From NCBI GenBank assembly GCA_001801085.1, contig MGWR01000039.1, forward strand, positions 1-62,459: a DNA stretch of 62,459 nt. Direction: 5' to 3'. Source of the stretch: Gallionellales bacterium GWA2_60_142. Lineage in GTDB: Bacteria; Pseudomonadota; Gammaproteobacteria; Burkholderiales; Gallionellaceae. This document shows, one piece after another, positions 1 to 9,456 of this stretch. The position numbers were made by a program, and so were the translations under genes. The notes under the pieces were generated by a model. The model was not told the DNA's origin. It worked only from the letters and a program-made list of their open reading frames with translations, and ran no database searches. Each line of letters begins with the position of its first letter. Position 1 is the first letter of the stretch.

Positions 1-710
1 CGGCGGCGCACGCCGGCGGTGTCGATGATGGTGTATTGCTTGCCGTCGCGCTCGAAGTCGATGTAGATCGAGTCGCGCGTTGTGCCCGGCTGGTCGAACG
101 CGATCACGCGCTGTTCGCCGAGGATGGCGTTGACCAGCGTGGATTTGCCGACGTTGGGGCGGCCGACGATGGCGAGCTTGGGCTTCTGCTCTTCCTCGAC
201 CTTCTCTTCGCTCTCCAGCGGAAAATGCTCCAGCGCCAGCTCGACCACCTCGGTCACATTGTCGCCGTGCGCGGAGGAAATCGGTATCGGCTCGCCTAAC
301 CCCAGTTCGAAGAAGTCGACCGTCACCTTGGAACGCTGCATACCCTCGGCCTTGTTGACCAGCAGCAAAATGGGCTTGCCGGTCTTGCGCAATTGCTCGG
401 CGATAATCGCGTCCTGCGGCGTGCAGCCGGCGCGGCCGTCCACCAGAAACAGTACCGCATCGGCCTCGTCCACCGCCTGGCGGCTCTGCTTGGCCATTTC
501 GTACAGGATGCCGTCCTTCGCGACCGGCTCCAGACCGCCGGTGTCCACCACCAGATAGGGCCGCTCGCCGACGCGGCCGCGGCCGTAGTGACGGTCGCGC
601 GTCAGGCCGGGCAGATCGGCGACCAGTGCGTCGCGGCTGCGCGTGAGACGATTGAACAACGTGGACTTGCCCACATTCGGACGACCAACTAAAACCAGAG
701 TGGGCAACAT
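1..710 (-). CDS. der: Ribosome biogenesis GTPase Der (EngA), C-terminal part outside window
   Basis: Double-Era-like GTPase that binds the 50S subunit during late ribosome assembly. The reading frame starts at ATG 710-708 and runs off the left edge, so about 236 of the usual 440-490 residues are present. Both G-domain P-loops are visible, each reading GRPNVGKST (near residues 9 and 180), and this tandem arrangement is diagnostic of Der. The G3 motif DTGG of domain 1 and DTAG of domain 2 are also present. It lies 11 bp after bamB on the same strand, the usual bamB-der arrangement, and is probably cotranscribed with hisS-yfgM-bamB. The C-terminal KH-like domain is not in the window. Confidence 0.96.
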   Translation of the reverse strand, partial: MLPTLVLVGRPNVGKSTLFNRLTRSRDALVADLPGLTRDRHYGRGRVGERPYLVVDTGGLEPVAKDGILYEMAKQSRQAVDEADAVLFLVDGRAGCTPQDAIIAEQLRKTGKPILLLVNKAEGMQRSKVTVDFFELGLGEPIPISSAHGDNVTEVVELALEHFPLESEEKVEEEQKPKLAIVGRPNVGKSTLVNAILGEQRVIAFDQPGTTRDSIYIDFERDGKQYTIIDTAGVRR

Positions 711-721
711 TTCAATATTCC

Positions 722-1909
722 TTATTTAATCGACAGCGAATACAGGTCGCCGTCGCGGGTCTGCACCAGCAGCCCGTCATCCATCTGTTGCGGCGCGGAC
801 TGGATCGCGCCGTCCAGCCTGATGCGCGCAGCGAAACTGCCGTCTTCACGATTCAAACCATGCAAATAACCTTCGTAATCGCCGACCACGACATGATCGC
901 CCAGCGCGTAAGGAGCTGCGGTGTCGCGCATGAACATCTGTTCGTTCTTCCACAGCGTGCTGCCGCTGGTCTTGTCCAGCGCGATCACCGAACCTCTCGC
1001 GTCGCTGAGGTAGAGGAACTTGCGCAGCAGCGTCATGCCTTTGTCGCTGGAGATGTCGCGGTTCCACAACGGGCTGCCTTGAGCTGCGTCGTAACAGGCG
1101 ACGCGCCCCTGGAAGGCGATCGCGCATACCTGTTCGTCGTCCGCCACCGGATCGCTGGTGATGTCGCTGATGCGTTCCAGTTCGGTGTTGCCGCGCGGCT
1201 GCGACACAGAGGTCTCCCACAGCACCGAGCCGTCCTTCACCTTTAGCGCGACCAGCTTGCCGCCGGCGAATCCTGCGTACGCCACGCCGCGCTGTATCGT
1301 CACGCCCGCATGGCTGCGCACCACCAGCGCAGGGGTGCTGCGCTCGTACAGCCAGAGGCGCTTGCCGTCCGCCGCATCCAGCCCGGCGATGCGACCGTCG
1401 CCGCTACGCACGATCACCACACCGTCGGCGGCCTGCGGCACGCTCAGCACCTCGCTGGAGACCTTGCTCTTCCAGCGCAGCTTGCCTTCGTCGTCATAGG
1501 CCAGCACATCACCTTTGCCGCTGCCGATCACCACCAAGCCTTCGCCCGCACCGACGCCGCCGCTGACCGCAACGCCGCTATCGACGCGCCACAGTTGCTT
1601 GCCGGTCGAGCGCTCGATGCGCGTCAACGCGCCGTCGCCGGACGCGCCGTACACCGCATCCGCAGTCAACGCCGGCAGCAACAGGCTTGCTCCGGATTCG
1701 CCCAGATCGGCATGCCAGCGCACTTCGAACTTCGCTGTCTCGCTGAAATCGACCAATTCTGCCGGCCTCAAGGGGTTAACCTTGCCGAACCAACCCTCGA
1801 CCGTCGAACAGCCGCCCAACAGCAGCAAGGCCGCCAGCAGGGCCGGTCCCGAACAATGCCGAAGAGCCTGTCCTGCGCAACGTCGAAGGGGTTGGTTCAG
1901 CCAGATCAT
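722..1909 (-). CDS. bamB: Outer membrane assembly lipoprotein BamB
   Basis: Lipoprotein of the BAM complex that helps insert beta-barrel proteins in the outer membrane. The N-terminus has a basic, hydrophobic signal with a lipobox LLGGC, acylated cysteine near residue 34. The rest consists of PQQ-like propeller repeats (for example [35 protein letters not shown]) expected for the eight-bladed BamB fold. At 395 residues it is typical of the family. Its ATG overlaps the yfgM stop (ATGA), implying translational coupling, and der follows. Confidence 0.95.
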   Translation of the reverse strand: MIWLNQPLRRCAGQALRHCSGPALLAALLLLGGCSTVEGWFGKVNPLRPAELVDFSETAKFEVRWHADLGESGASLLLPALTADAVYGASGDGALTRIERSTGKQLWRVDSGVAVSGGVGAGEGLVVIGSGKGDVLAYDDEGKLRWKSKVSSEVLSVPQAADGVVIVRSGDGRIAGLDAADGKRLWLYERSTPALVVRSHAGVTIQRGVAYAGFAGGKLVALKVKDGSVLWETSVSQPRGNTELERISDITSDPVADDEQVCAIAFQGRVACYDAAQGSPLWNRDISSDKGMTLLRKFLYLSDARGSVIALDKTSGSTLWKNEQMFMRDTAAPYALGDHVVVGDYEGYLHGLNREDGSFAARIRLDGAIQSAPQQMDDGLLVQTRDGDLYSLSIK

Positions 1910-2544
1910 TTTGCCGCTCCCAGCGCGTCCATCTTCATCTGGATCAGGTTGCGGTACATGCTCTTTTCGTCGGTCTTTTCAAAGGCCAGCTTGTAGGCGG
2001 TGCGCGCCTCGTCGGTCTTGCCCTGCGCGCTCAGCACGTCGCCCTTGAGGTCGGCATACAAGCCGTTGAACGAATCGGGATGGGCGGCGTTCAGCAGTTT
2101 CATCGCATCGTCGTAAGCATTCTCGTCCATCAGGATCGCCGCCAGACGCAGGCGCGCAACGTCCTTCAACATCGCTTCGCCGGCATGGTCGATAACCCAC
2201 TGCAACTGCGTCTTCGCACGCGCCACGTCCTTGCCGAATTCGTTGACCTGCGCCGCCATCAGCGCGGCGCGCGATGCATAGGCCGTGCCGGAAAACTTCT
2301 CCATCACCGCTGCGGCCGCATCGTTGACGCGCTTGGCGTCATTGCTCTCCAGCTGCTTGGTGAATTCCGCATACAGCGTCGCCGCCTCGGCGGATTGCTT
2401 GTTCTGGTAATACTGCCAGCCGCGCCAGCCGCCCATTGCGACGACAACCACCAGCAATGCGCCGAGCACGAAGTTGCCGTTGTCTTTCCACCAGGCCTTG
2501 ATGCCCTCGATCTGTTCCTGTTCCTGCAAGTCCAAAGCTGCCAT
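1906..2544 (-). CDS. yfgM: YfgM-like TPR membrane protein (ancillary SecYEG/BamB partner)
   Basis: A 212-residue protein with one N-terminal transmembrane segment (about residues 27-45, FVLGALLVVVVAMGGW) followed by an alpha-helical TPR-like periplasmic domain, matching the YfgM family (DUF2133/TPR_21) that associates with the Sec translocon and periplasmic chaperones. I place the start at ATG 2544 because AGGAG lies 5 nt upstream; a GTG six bases further upstream is also open but lies inside the ribosome binding region. It sits between hisS and bamB as in many proteobacteria and overlaps bamB by 4 bp. Confidence 0.9.
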   Translation of the reverse strand: MAALDLQEQEQIEGIKAWWKDNGNFVLGALLVVVVAMGGWRGWQYYQNKQSAEAATLYAEFTKQLESNDAKRVNDAAAAVMEKFSGTAYASRAALMAAQVNEFGKDVARAKTQLQWVIDHAGEAMLKDVARLRLAAILMDENAYDDAMKLLNAAHPDSFNGLYADLKGDVLSAQGKTDEARTAYKLAFEKTDEKSMYRNLIQMKMDALGAAK

Positions 2545-2552
2545 GTTCACTC

Positions 2553-3821
2553 CTACTTGATGATTTGATTAACTGTTGCCACGAGGTTCTGCACGCTCAC
2601 CCTCACCTGCTCGCCGCCCTGCATCGGCTTGACGCTGACCTCGTTCGCCTGCGCCTCGTCGTCGCCGATCACCAGCGCGATGCGCGCGCCGCTGCCGTCC
2701 GCCTTCTTCATCTGCGACTTGAAGCTGCCGCCGCCGCAATGCAGCAACACGCGCAGCTTGTCGTCGCGCAACTGCTCGGCGACCAGGCTCGCCAACTGCG
2801 CGGCCTGTTCGCCCTGATGCACCACATACACGTCCACTTCCGGCTTGGGCGCGATCATGCCGTCTTCCTGCACCAGCGCCAGCAGGCGCTCCACGCCCAT
2901 CGCGAAGCCCATCGCCGGCGCCGGTTTGCCGCCGATCTGTTCGATCAGACCGTCGTAACGGCCGCCCGCGCAGATCGTGCCCTGTGCGCCGAGGCGAGTG
3001 GTAACCCATTCGAACACCGTGCGATTGTAATAGTCCAGCCCGCGCACCAGCCGAGGATTGATCTCGAACGCGATGTCGTGGCGCTTGAGGATCGCCTGCA
3101 GCTCCTCGAAATGCCTGATCGCATCCTCTTCCAGCTCGTCCATCAGCTTCGGAGCCCCAGCGATGATGTCCTGCATCGCCGGATTCTTGCTGTCGAGGAT
3201 GCGCAACGGGTTGCTGTGCAAACGGCGTGTCGCATCTGCGTCCAGCACTTCCATGTGCTGCTCGAAATACGCGATCAGCTTGTCGCGATGGCGCTGGCGC
3301 GAAGCGCTGTCGCCCAAGGTGTTCAGTTGCAGCGACACGTCGCGTATGCCCAACTTGCGCCACAGCCGCGCGCACATGATGATCTGTTCCGCGTCGATGT
3401 CCGGCCCGCCAAAGCCCAGCGCCTCGACGCCGACCTGGTGAAACTGGCGGTAACGGCCCTTCTGCGGGCGCTCGTGGCGGAACATCTGGCCGCTGTAATA
3501 CAGCCGCTGCGGCGCGTTATACAGCAAATTGTGCTGCAACACCGCGCGCACGCAGGAGGCCGTGCCCTCAGGGCGCAGCGTCAGGTGATCGCCGTTCAGC
3601 GCATCCTCGAAGCTGTACATCTCCTTCTCGACGATGTCAGTGACCTCGCCGATAGCCCTTTTGAACAAGGCTGTAGGCTCGACCAGCGGCATGCGGATGT
3701 TGCGATAGCCATAGCCGTGCAGCCAGTCACGCACCACCTCTTCGAACCATAGCCAAAGCTCCGCCTCTTCCGGCAGGATGTCGTTCATGCCTTTTACGGC
3801 TTGTAGTGTTTCTTTGCTCAT
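2553..3821 (-). CDS. hisS: Histidyl-tRNA synthetase
   Basis: Class II aminoacyl-tRNA synthetase that charges tRNA-His. At 422 residues it has the family's usual length. Visible signatures are motif 2 ([17 protein letters not shown]), the histidine-specific segments [14 protein letters not shown] and [13 protein letters not shown], motif 3 ([10 protein letters not shown]), and a C-terminal anticodon-binding domain. It begins at ATG 3821 downstream of a purine-rich low-complexity spacer and leads directly into yfgM-bamB-der. Confidence 0.97.
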   Translation of the reverse strand: MSKETLQAVKGMNDILPEEAELWLWFEEVVRDWLHGYGYRNIRMPLVEPTALFKRAIGEVTDIVEKEMYSFEDALNGDHLTLRPEGTASCVRAVLQHNLLYNAPQRLYYSGQMFRHERPQKGRYRQFHQVGVEALGFGGPDIDAEQIIMCARLWRKLGIRDVSLQLNTLGDSASRQRHRDKLIAYFEQHMEVLDADATRRLHSNPLRILDSKNPAMQDIIAGAPKLMDELEEDAIRHFEELQAILKRHDIAFEINPRLVRGLDYYNRTVFEWVTTRLGAQGTICAGGRYDGLIEQIGGKPAPAMGFAMGVERLLALVQEDGMIAPKPEVDVYVVHQGEQAAQLASLVAEQLRDDKLRVLLHCGGGSFKSQMKKADGSGARIALVIGDDEAQANEVSVKPMQGGEQVRVSVQNLVATVNQIIK

Positions 3822-3834
3822 ATAAAACTTGGAA

Positions 3835-3884
3835 GTAGAAAGCGGGAAGTGGGGAGTGGAAAACCTACCCTACTTTCCCACTCC
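3835..3884. repeat. Low-complexity GGGAGTGG-type inverted repeat between ispG and hisS
   Basis: The ispG-hisS spacer is dominated by purine blocks of the type GGAAGTGGGGAGTGG followed by their pyrimidine complements (CCCACTCCC, CCTACTCCCC), so the RNA could fold into a long imperfect hairpin. The repeat continues to the end of ispG, whose last residues (VKVGSRK) are encoded in it. It may act as a transcript separator or be a mobile low-complexity element. Confidence 0.5.
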
Positions 3885-5123
3885 CTACTTCCTACTCCCC
3901 ACTTTCACATATTTTCTTGCGACATAATCATCGACAATCTGCACGAACTCCGCTGCGATGTTGTCGCCGCGCAGCGTCATCGCCTTTTCGCCGTCAATAT
4001 ACACCGGGGCTGCAGGCGTTTCGCCGGTGCCCGGCAGGCTGATGCCGATGTTCGCCAGCTTGCTCTCGCCCGGCCCGTTGACCACGCAGCCCATCACCGC
4101 GACGGTCATATTCTCCACGCCATCGTATTGCTTGCGCCACACGGGCATCTGCTCGCGCAGGTGCGCTTGTATGCTCTGCGCCAGCTCCTGAAACACCGTG
4201 CTGGTGGTGCGGCCGCAACCGGGGCAGGCGGTGACCATGGGTGCGAATGCGCGCAAGCCCATGGTCTGCAAAATCTCCTGCGCCACGACCACTTCCTCGG
4301 TGCGCGAGCCGCCCGGCGCGGGTGTGAGCGACACGCGTATCGTGTCGCCTATGCCTTCCTGCAACAGCACCGAGAGTGCGGCGGTCGAGGCGACGATGCC
4401 CTTGGAGCCCATGCCCGCCTCGGTCAGGCCGAGGTGCAGCGCGTAGTCGCATTGCTGCGTCAACGAACGGTACACCGCGATCAGGTCCTGCACCTCGCTG
4501 ACCTTGCAGGACAGCACAATGCGGTCGTGCGGCATGCCCAACTGCTCGGCGCGTTTCGCACTCTCGACGGCGGAGGCGATCAGCGCAGCGCGCGTGACTT
4601 CCTTCACGTCCTTCGGCTCGGGCAGGCGCGAGTTCTCGTCCATCATGCGCACGACGACACCCTGATCCAGGCTGCCCCAATTCACGCCGATGCGCACCGG
4701 CTTGCCGTAACGAATTGCGGCTTCGATCATGATCGTGAACGGGTCGGCTTCCTCGCGCACGCGACCGACGTTGCCCGGGTTGATGCGGTACTTCGCCAGC
4801 ATCTGTGCGCACTCGGGATATTCGGTCAGCAGGCGGTGTCCGTTGTAGTGGAAGTCGCCAATCAGCGGCACGTCGCAGCCCAGCGCGTCGAGGCGCTTGC
4901 GGATAGCCGGCACCGCGGCGGCAGCTTCCGGCGTATTCACGGTGATGCGCACCAGTTCGGAACCGGCCTGCGCCAATTCGTAGACCTGCTTTACCGTCGC
5001 GCCGATGTCTGCGGTGTCGGTGTTGGTCATCGACTGCACGACGACGGGCGCACCGCCGCCCAGCACGACCTTGCCCACTTGCACCCGTTGCGACGGGCGG
5101 CGCTGGATTGCTGCCTCGTTCAT
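3885..5123 (-). CDS. ispG: 4-hydroxy-3-methylbut-2-en-1-yl diphosphate synthase (flavodoxin)
   Basis: Iron-sulfur enzyme of the non-mevalonate (MEP) isoprenoid pathway, converting MEcPP to HMBPP. The 412-residue protein begins with the typical segment [20 protein letters not shown] and has the cluster cysteines in [12 protein letters not shown] and [12 protein letters not shown]. Length matches the betaproteobacterial form. It starts 2 bp after the rodZ stop, so it is part of the run ndk-rlmN-pilW-rodZ-ispG-hisS, a conserved gammaproteobacterial/betaproteobacterial order. Confidence 0.97.
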   Translation of the reverse strand: MNEAAIQRRPSQRVQVGKVVLGGGAPVVVQSMTNTDTADIGATVKQVYELAQAGSELVRITVNTPEAAAAVPAIRKRLDALGCDVPLIGDFHYNGHRLLTEYPECAQMLAKYRINPGNVGRVREEADPFTIMIEAAIRYGKPVRIGVNWGSLDQGVVVRMMDENSRLPEPKDVKEVTRAALIASAVESAKRAEQLGMPHDRIVLSCKVSEVQDLIAVYRSLTQQCDYALHLGLTEAGMGSKGIVASTAALSVLLQEGIGDTIRVSLTPAPGGSRTEEVVVAQEILQTMGLRAFAPMVTACPGCGRTTSTVFQELAQSIQAHLREQMPVWRKQYDGVENMTVAVMGCVVNGPGESKLANIGISLPGTGETPAAPVYIDGEKAMTLRGDNIAAEFVQIVDDYVARKYVKVGSRK

Positions 5124-5125
5124 CG

Positions 5126-6208
5126 TTACTCCAGCATCAGGCGCGCCACATCGCTGGTAGCGTTGGTATTGGGCTTCATGTCCACGGTCTTACCCTTGTA
5201 AGTCAGACGAGCCGAACTGGCGCGGCCGACCACCAGCGAGAACGGCCCCTGTCCGGACAGTCGCAATTCGCTGCCGGCCGGATTGAGCTGAGACGAAACG
5301 ATGTTGCCGTTCTTGTCGCGCACCTCGGTCCACGACTCCTCGCCGAACGTCAGGCGCAGATTGCCCGGCTGCGCGGCTGCGGCAGGCGTGGCAACCGGTG
5401 CGGTCGGCTTGGCCACCGAGGCAACCGGCTTGACCGCAGGCACGGCAGAAGTCGACGCTGATTTCGCGGCAAGAGGCGCGGGCTTGGTCGCGGCAACGGC
5501 AGAGACCGGAAGCGGTTTCGCATTGACCGGGACGGGCTTGACCGCCGACACTGCCAGAGGCTGCTTGACTGAAGGCGTCGCAGCAACCGGCGCGGCTTGA
5601 GCCGCGGGTACGGCAGGCTGGACCGCGGGAACGGCAGACTGCGCCGCCGGGACAGCCGATGCGACGGACGATGCTTCCGCCTCCTCGACAGCGGAAGCCG
5701 GAATGACTTGCATTTGTGCGGGCAACGGAATCGCCATCTCGACCGGAGACTTCTCTTCCGGCTCGTCCGGGGTGCTCGGAGAGGTGTAGTGCCACACCGC
5801 GAACGCGACGACGACGACCGACAGGAACAGCGCGGCCCCCAGCCAGATCAGGTTCTGCAATTGCGGCGAACGCGCATCCGGAAACGGCACCTCGACCGAG
5901 GCCAGCGACACTTGGGCCGCAACATGTGCCTGCGGCAACGCGGCCAGCAGCGGCTGCACATCGATCTGCAAGACCTTGGCATAGCTGCGCACGAAGCCGC
6001 GCACGAACGCCATCTCCGGGAGATGCTGATAGTCGTCCGCTTCCAATGCCTCGATCTGGCGGGGCGCCAGTTTGGTCTGCGCCGCCGCGTCCGCGACGCT
6101 AAATCCCAAACGCTCGCGCGCCTCGCGCAATGCAGTGCCAGCCCGGACCGGGGTCGCCGCTTCGATATTTTCGGCCGGAGCCTGATTGTTTTCGTTCTGC
6201 TGTTCCAT
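5126..6208 (-). CDS. rodZ: RodZ-like cell-shape protein (HTH_25 / DUF4115)
   Basis: Bitopic inner-membrane protein linking MreB to the elongasome. Residues about 25-95 form a helix-turn-helix domain ([19 protein letters not shown]), a single transmembrane helix follows ([20 protein letters not shown]), then a long Ala/Pro/Val/Lys-rich linker with repeated PAV and AVKP units, and a C-terminal DUF4115 beta domain ([18 protein letters not shown]). The linker is about 100 residues and highly repetitive, so length variation between strains is likely. The ATG overlaps the pilW stop. Confidence 0.88.
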   Translation of the reverse strand: MEQQNENNQAPAENIEAATPVRAGTALREARERLGFSVADAAAQTKLAPRQIEALEADDYQHLPEMAFVRGFVRSYAKVLQIDVQPLLAALPQAHVAAQVSLASVEVPFPDARSPQLQNLIWLGAALFLSVVVVAFAVWHYTSPSTPDEPEEKSPVEMAIPLPAQMQVIPASAVEEAEASSVASAVPAAQSAVPAVQPAVPAAQAAPVAATPSVKQPLAVSAVKPVPVNAKPLPVSAVAATKPAPLAAKSASTSAVPAVKPVASVAKPTAPVATPAAAAQPGNLRLTFGEESWTEVRDKNGNIVSSQLNPAGSELRLSGQGPFSLVVGRASSARLTYKGKTVDMKPNTNATSDVARLMLE

Positions 6209-6978
6209 TATTCGCCCTGCATCATCAGTTGAGTCTCACGCGCCTCGGGATAGCGCTTGCGCAATTGCACCGCATAGCTTGCGGCAGCATTGCGGTCGCC
6301 CGCCCTGCGTTCGATCCGCACGCCCAGCCACAACTGCTCGGCGGTCGGCTCCTCGGCACGCTCGGCGAAACCGGCGAAATATTTCTTCGCGGCCGGATAG
6401 TCTCCGTTGAAGAAGCTCAACTCGGCCAACGCCAGCAACGCCTGTAGATTGCCCGGCTGCACCAGCAGCGCCCGCTGAAGAAACTCTTCCGCATCCTTCA
6501 GCTTGCCCGCCTTCTGCGAACACACGCCGGCATTCAGGTAGGCGCGTTCCGGCGTGGTGTACAGCGGATTCTTCAGCGCCGCCATGAAATGCGGGATGGA
6601 TTCCTTGGCTCTATCACGCTGGCACAGAAACCAGCCGTAGTTGTTGTGTGCGTCGGAATCGCCCTTATCCAGTTGCAGGCTCTGCTGGAAATCGTCTTCC
6701 GCCTCTTTGTCCTCGCGCAGCGCCATGTGGATCAGGCCGCGCACGTTGTAGGCCGGCGCATAGTTGCGGTCGGCATGCAACGCTGCGGCGATCTCGCCCA
6801 GCGCGACACCCAACTGCGAACGCTCGTAATACATACCGGCCAGTTCGGTATGCACCTTGGCGCTCGCGCTGGCGCGGCTGTCGTTCTGCACCGGCGCTTG
6901 CGAACCGCCGCCGCCCGACGGCGTTCCGCAGCCGGACAGGAGGGTCAACAATAACGCCGGAATGGCAAACTTTTTCAT
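6208..6978 (-). CDS. pilW: Type IV pilus biogenesis/stability lipoprotein PilW (PilF)
   Basis: Outer-membrane TPR lipoprotein (pilotin) needed for multimerisation of the PilQ secretin. I start at ATG 6978 ([11 protein letters not shown]), which gives a proper lipoprotein signal with lipobox LLSGC; the upstream in-frame extension has no signal and lies inside rlmN. The mature part shows several TPR units, for example YAPAYNVRGLIHMALREDKE and DSDAHNNYGWFLCQRDRAKE. The start overlaps the rlmN stop by one base (ATGA). The family sits between rlmN and rodZ in many proteobacteria, so context supports the call. Confidence 0.92.
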   Translation of the reverse strand: MKKFAIPALLLTLLSGCGTPSGGGGSQAPVQNDSRASASAKVHTELAGMYYERSQLGVALGEIAAALHADRNYAPAYNVRGLIHMALREDKEAEDDFQQSLQLDKGDSDAHNNYGWFLCQRDRAKESIPHFMAALKNPLYTTPERAYLNAGVCSQKAGKLKDAEEFLQRALLVQPGNLQALLALAELSFFNGDYPAAKKYFAGFAERAEEPTAEQLWLGVRIERRAGDRNAAASYAVQLRKRYPEARETQLMMQGE

Positions 6979-8060
6979 CAATGCACCTCGGTTAAGCGCT
7001 GCATGGTTCGTTTGGTCTTGTCCTGCACCTGTCCGGCCAGCTGGCCGCAAGCCGCCGCGATGTCGTCGCCGCGCACCTTGCGTATCGTGGTCACGATGTC
7101 CGCCTGCATCAGCAGGTCGCGGAAGCGGCGCACCGTCTCCGGATTCGAGCGGCGGTAAGGCGATTGCGGAAACGGGTTAAACGGGATCAAGTTGAATTTG
7201 CACGGCACGTCGCGCACCAGCTTCACCAGTTCGCGCGCATCTTGGTCGCGGTCGTTGACGCCGTCCAGCAGCACGTATTCAAAGGTGATGAAGTCGCGCG
7301 GCGCTTTTTCCAGATAGCGCTGGCAAGCCGCCATCAGTTCGTTCAACGGATACTTCTGATTGACCGGCACCAACTCGTCGCGCAGCTTGTCGTTCGGCGC
7401 ATGCAGCGACACCGCCAGCGCCACCGGGCACTCGTCGCGCAGCCTGTCCATCGCCGGCACGATGCCGGAGGTGGACACCGTCACGCGGCGGCGCGACAGG
7501 CCGTAGGCATGGTCGTCCAGCATCAGCCGCAGCGCGCTCACGGTGTTGTCGAAGTTCAGCAAAGGCTCGCCCATGCCCATCAGCACCACGTTGCTGATTT
7601 GCCAGTTTCCATCAGCGTCTTTGCCGACCTGATGGTTCGCCCACCACAACTGGCCGATGATCTCAGCGGTGGACAGGTTACGATTAAAGCCCTGCTTGCC
7701 GGTGGAACAGAACGCGCAGTCCAGCGCGCAACCGGCCTGCGTCGAGACGCACAGCGTGCCGCGCGTCTCCTCCGGGATATACACGGTCTCGACCGCGTTG
7801 CCCGTGCCCATGTCCAGCAGCCATTTGCGCGTGCCGTCGTCGGACAGCTCTTCGCGCATCACTTTCGGCGCTTCCACACAGGCGATCTGCTTGAGTTTTT
7901 CGCGGAGCGACACTGCAAGGTCGCTCATCGCATCGAAATCGGACTCCCCGGACTTGTAAATCCAGCGCAGCACCTGCTTGGCGCGGAACGGCTTTTCGCC
8001 GTTCTCCGCAAACCAGGCAGTCAGTTGCCGAACATCGAAGTCGAGGAGGTTTTGCTTCAT
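6978..8060 (-). CDS. rlmN: Dual-specificity 23S rRNA A2503 / tRNA A37 C2-methyltransferase RlmN
   Basis: Radical-SAM methyltransferase that forms 2-methyladenosine in 23S rRNA and some tRNAs. The radical-SAM cluster motif is [19 protein letters not shown], and the SAM/GG region reads [13 protein letters not shown]. The catalytic C-terminal cysteine lies in [13 protein letters not shown]. Length of 360 is typical. It precedes pilW with a one-base overlap and follows ndk by 16 bp. Confidence 0.96.
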   Translation of the reverse strand: MKQNLLDFDVRQLTAWFAENGEKPFRAKQVLRWIYKSGESDFDAMSDLAVSLREKLKQIACVEAPKVMREELSDDGTRKWLLDMGTGNAVETVYIPEETRGTLCVSTQAGCALDCAFCSTGKQGFNRNLSTAEIIGQLWWANHQVGKDADGNWQISNVVLMGMGEPLLNFDNTVSALRLMLDDHAYGLSRRRVTVSTSGIVPAMDRLRDECPVALAVSLHAPNDKLRDELVPVNQKYPLNELMAACQRYLEKAPRDFITFEYVLLDGVNDRDQDARELVKLVRDVPCKFNLIPFNPFPQSPYRRSNPETVRRFRDLLMQADIVTTIRKVRGDDIAAACGQLAGQVQDKTKRTMQRLTEVH

Positions 8061-8076
8061 CTAGCCGGTGCGTGAA

Positions 8077-8502
8077 TTAACGCGAGTAGACGTTCAGTGC
8101 CGGGAAGAAATAAGCGATCTCGATCGCGGCGTTCTCAGCCGAGTCGGAACCGTGCACTGCGTTCGCGTCAATGCTGTCGGCGAAGTCGGCGCGAATCGTG
8201 CCCTTGTCTGCCTTCTTCGGATCGGTCGCGCCCATCAGGTCGCGGTTCTTCAGGATTGCGCCTTCGCCTTCCAGCACCTGGATCATCACCGGGCCGGAGA
8301 CCATGAAGTCCACCAGATCCTTGAAGAACGGGCGGGCGGCGTGCACGGCGTAGAAGCCTTCGGCTTCGGCGCGGGACAGTTGGGCCATGCGTGCGGCGAT
8401 AACCTTCAGACCAGCGCCCTCGAAACGGGTATAGATTTGACCGATAACATTCTTGGCAACTGCATCGGGTTTGATAATCGACAGGGTACGTTCAACAGCC
8501 AT
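8077..8502 (-). CDS. ndk: Nucleoside diphosphate kinase
   Basis: Transfers the gamma phosphate of ATP to nucleoside diphosphates via a phosphohistidine. The 141-residue protein starts [18 protein letters not shown] and carries the active-site signature NAVHGSDS, with the catalytic histidine near residue 117. It is the first gene of the long minus-strand run ndk-rlmN-pilW-rodZ-ispG-hisS. Confidence 0.97.
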   Translation of the reverse strand: MAVERTLSIIKPDAVAKNVIGQIYTRFEGAGLKVIAARMAQLSRAEAEGFYAVHAARPFFKDLVDFMVSGPVMIQVLEGEGAILKNRDLMGATDPKKADKGTIRADFADSIDANAVHGSDSAENAAIEIAYFFPALNVYSR

Positions 8503-8529
8503 TGCTACTCTCCAAATGATTAAAGTTAA

Positions 8530-8579
8530 TCAGAAATTTCTGAGGGCGCGATTCTATCAGGCTTTGCCCACGCTGTCGC
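8530..8579 (-). promoter_or_regulatory. Candidate sigma-70 promoter and start-site palindrome for ndk
   Basis: Read on the minus strand, GCGACA (8579-8574), a 17-bp spacer and TAGAAT (8556-8551) form a plausible -35/-10 pair; the -10 is of the extended type (TGATAGAAT). A perfect 14-bp palindrome TCAGAAATTTCTGA (8530-8543) covers the expected start site and could be an operator or simply a hairpin in the leader. Confidence 0.45.
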
Positions 8580-8619
8580 AGCCCGCCCCCGATCCGGAAC
8601 GGCTGTCCGGACGGCAGGA

Positions 8620-9456
8620 TCAGGCAGGCTGGCGATGCCTGCCCGGCCTGAAATACGCCGTATTGTCGTAATACGTCGGACTATCGTTGTCCGGCGTCCA
8701 GCCCGGCACGCCGAGCAACGGCACCGGGGTCAGTTCGGCGGTGTCGCGGCAATGTTCCGGCGCGGCGAGGTACTGCGCCAGCAGTTCGTCCAGATGGGCC
8801 AGCCGGCGCTCCAGCGGCCAGCCGAAGAATGCCGGTTCGACCGGCAGCAGCAAGCCCTGCCCGGTCATCCCGACGTAGGGCTGCAACGCCTTCTCGTACA
8901 GACCATGCCCGAACAGGAAGAAATCCATGGACGCCCCCACCTGCTCGCGTTGCGACCAGAACAACTCCTTCCAGCGGAAATTGCGCAGCAACCCCGCCAG
9001 CTCCGGATCAGCGCAGGCCACGACCACGCCGGACTCGTCGAACAATGTGTTCATGTCGCGCACCGCGCCGCGCTGGCTGCGCGATGCATTCGCAGATGGC
9101 GATGTCGTATCGGTCAGCGCTTCGTAATGTCGCACATTGATCGCGGCCTTGGCCTTCGGGAATACCAGCCACACCAGCGCATTGAGCAAGTCGTGCCAAT
9201 TGTCGGTGCGGGTCTGCACCTCGCCCTTCAGGTAGCAGCGCGGTTCATACTGCGCCTCGAACGGCAGCTTGCCGTATTCCTGCGGCACGAAACTCAGCGG
9301 CAAGCCGCTATGAACGGCGATAGGAGCGGAGGCCAGCAGCGCATTGCAGTCCTGCAAAGAGGGAAAAAAGTCGCCGCTCAGTGGGGTTATGGCCGGATAC
9401 AGCGGGCGGAACAGCGGCGATTGCAGCAATGCCGCCTTATCCCAAGGATGCTTCAT
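8620..9456 (-). CDS. DUF3025 family protein of unknown function
   Basis: I start at ATG 9456 (MKHPWDKAALLQSPLF), which overlaps the stop of the upstream diguanylate cyclase (ATGA); a longer frame upstream only antisenses or overlaps that gene. The 278-residue product has the family's features: a segment YGKLPFEAQYEPRCYLKGEV, a conserved region DNWHDLLNALVWLVFPKAK, and a C-terminal GVPGWTPDNDSPTYYDN. No signal peptide or membrane helix is visible. DUF3025 proteins are common in beta- and gammaproteobacteria and have no known reaction; translational coupling to a c-di-GMP synthase here is the only functional hint. Confidence 0.8.
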   Translation of the reverse strand: MKHPWDKAALLQSPLFRPLYPAITPLSGDFFPSLQDCNALLASAPIAVHSGLPLSFVPQEYGKLPFEAQYEPRCYLKGEVQTRTDNWHDLLNALVWLVFPKAKAAINVRHYEALTDTTSPSANASRSQRGAVRDMNTLFDESGVVVACADPELAGLLRNFRWKELFWSQREQVGASMDFFLFGHGLYEKALQPYVGMTGQGLLLPVEPAFFGWPLERRLAHLDELLAQYLAAPEHCRDTAELTPVPLLGVPGWTPDNDSPTYYDNTAYFRPGRHRQPA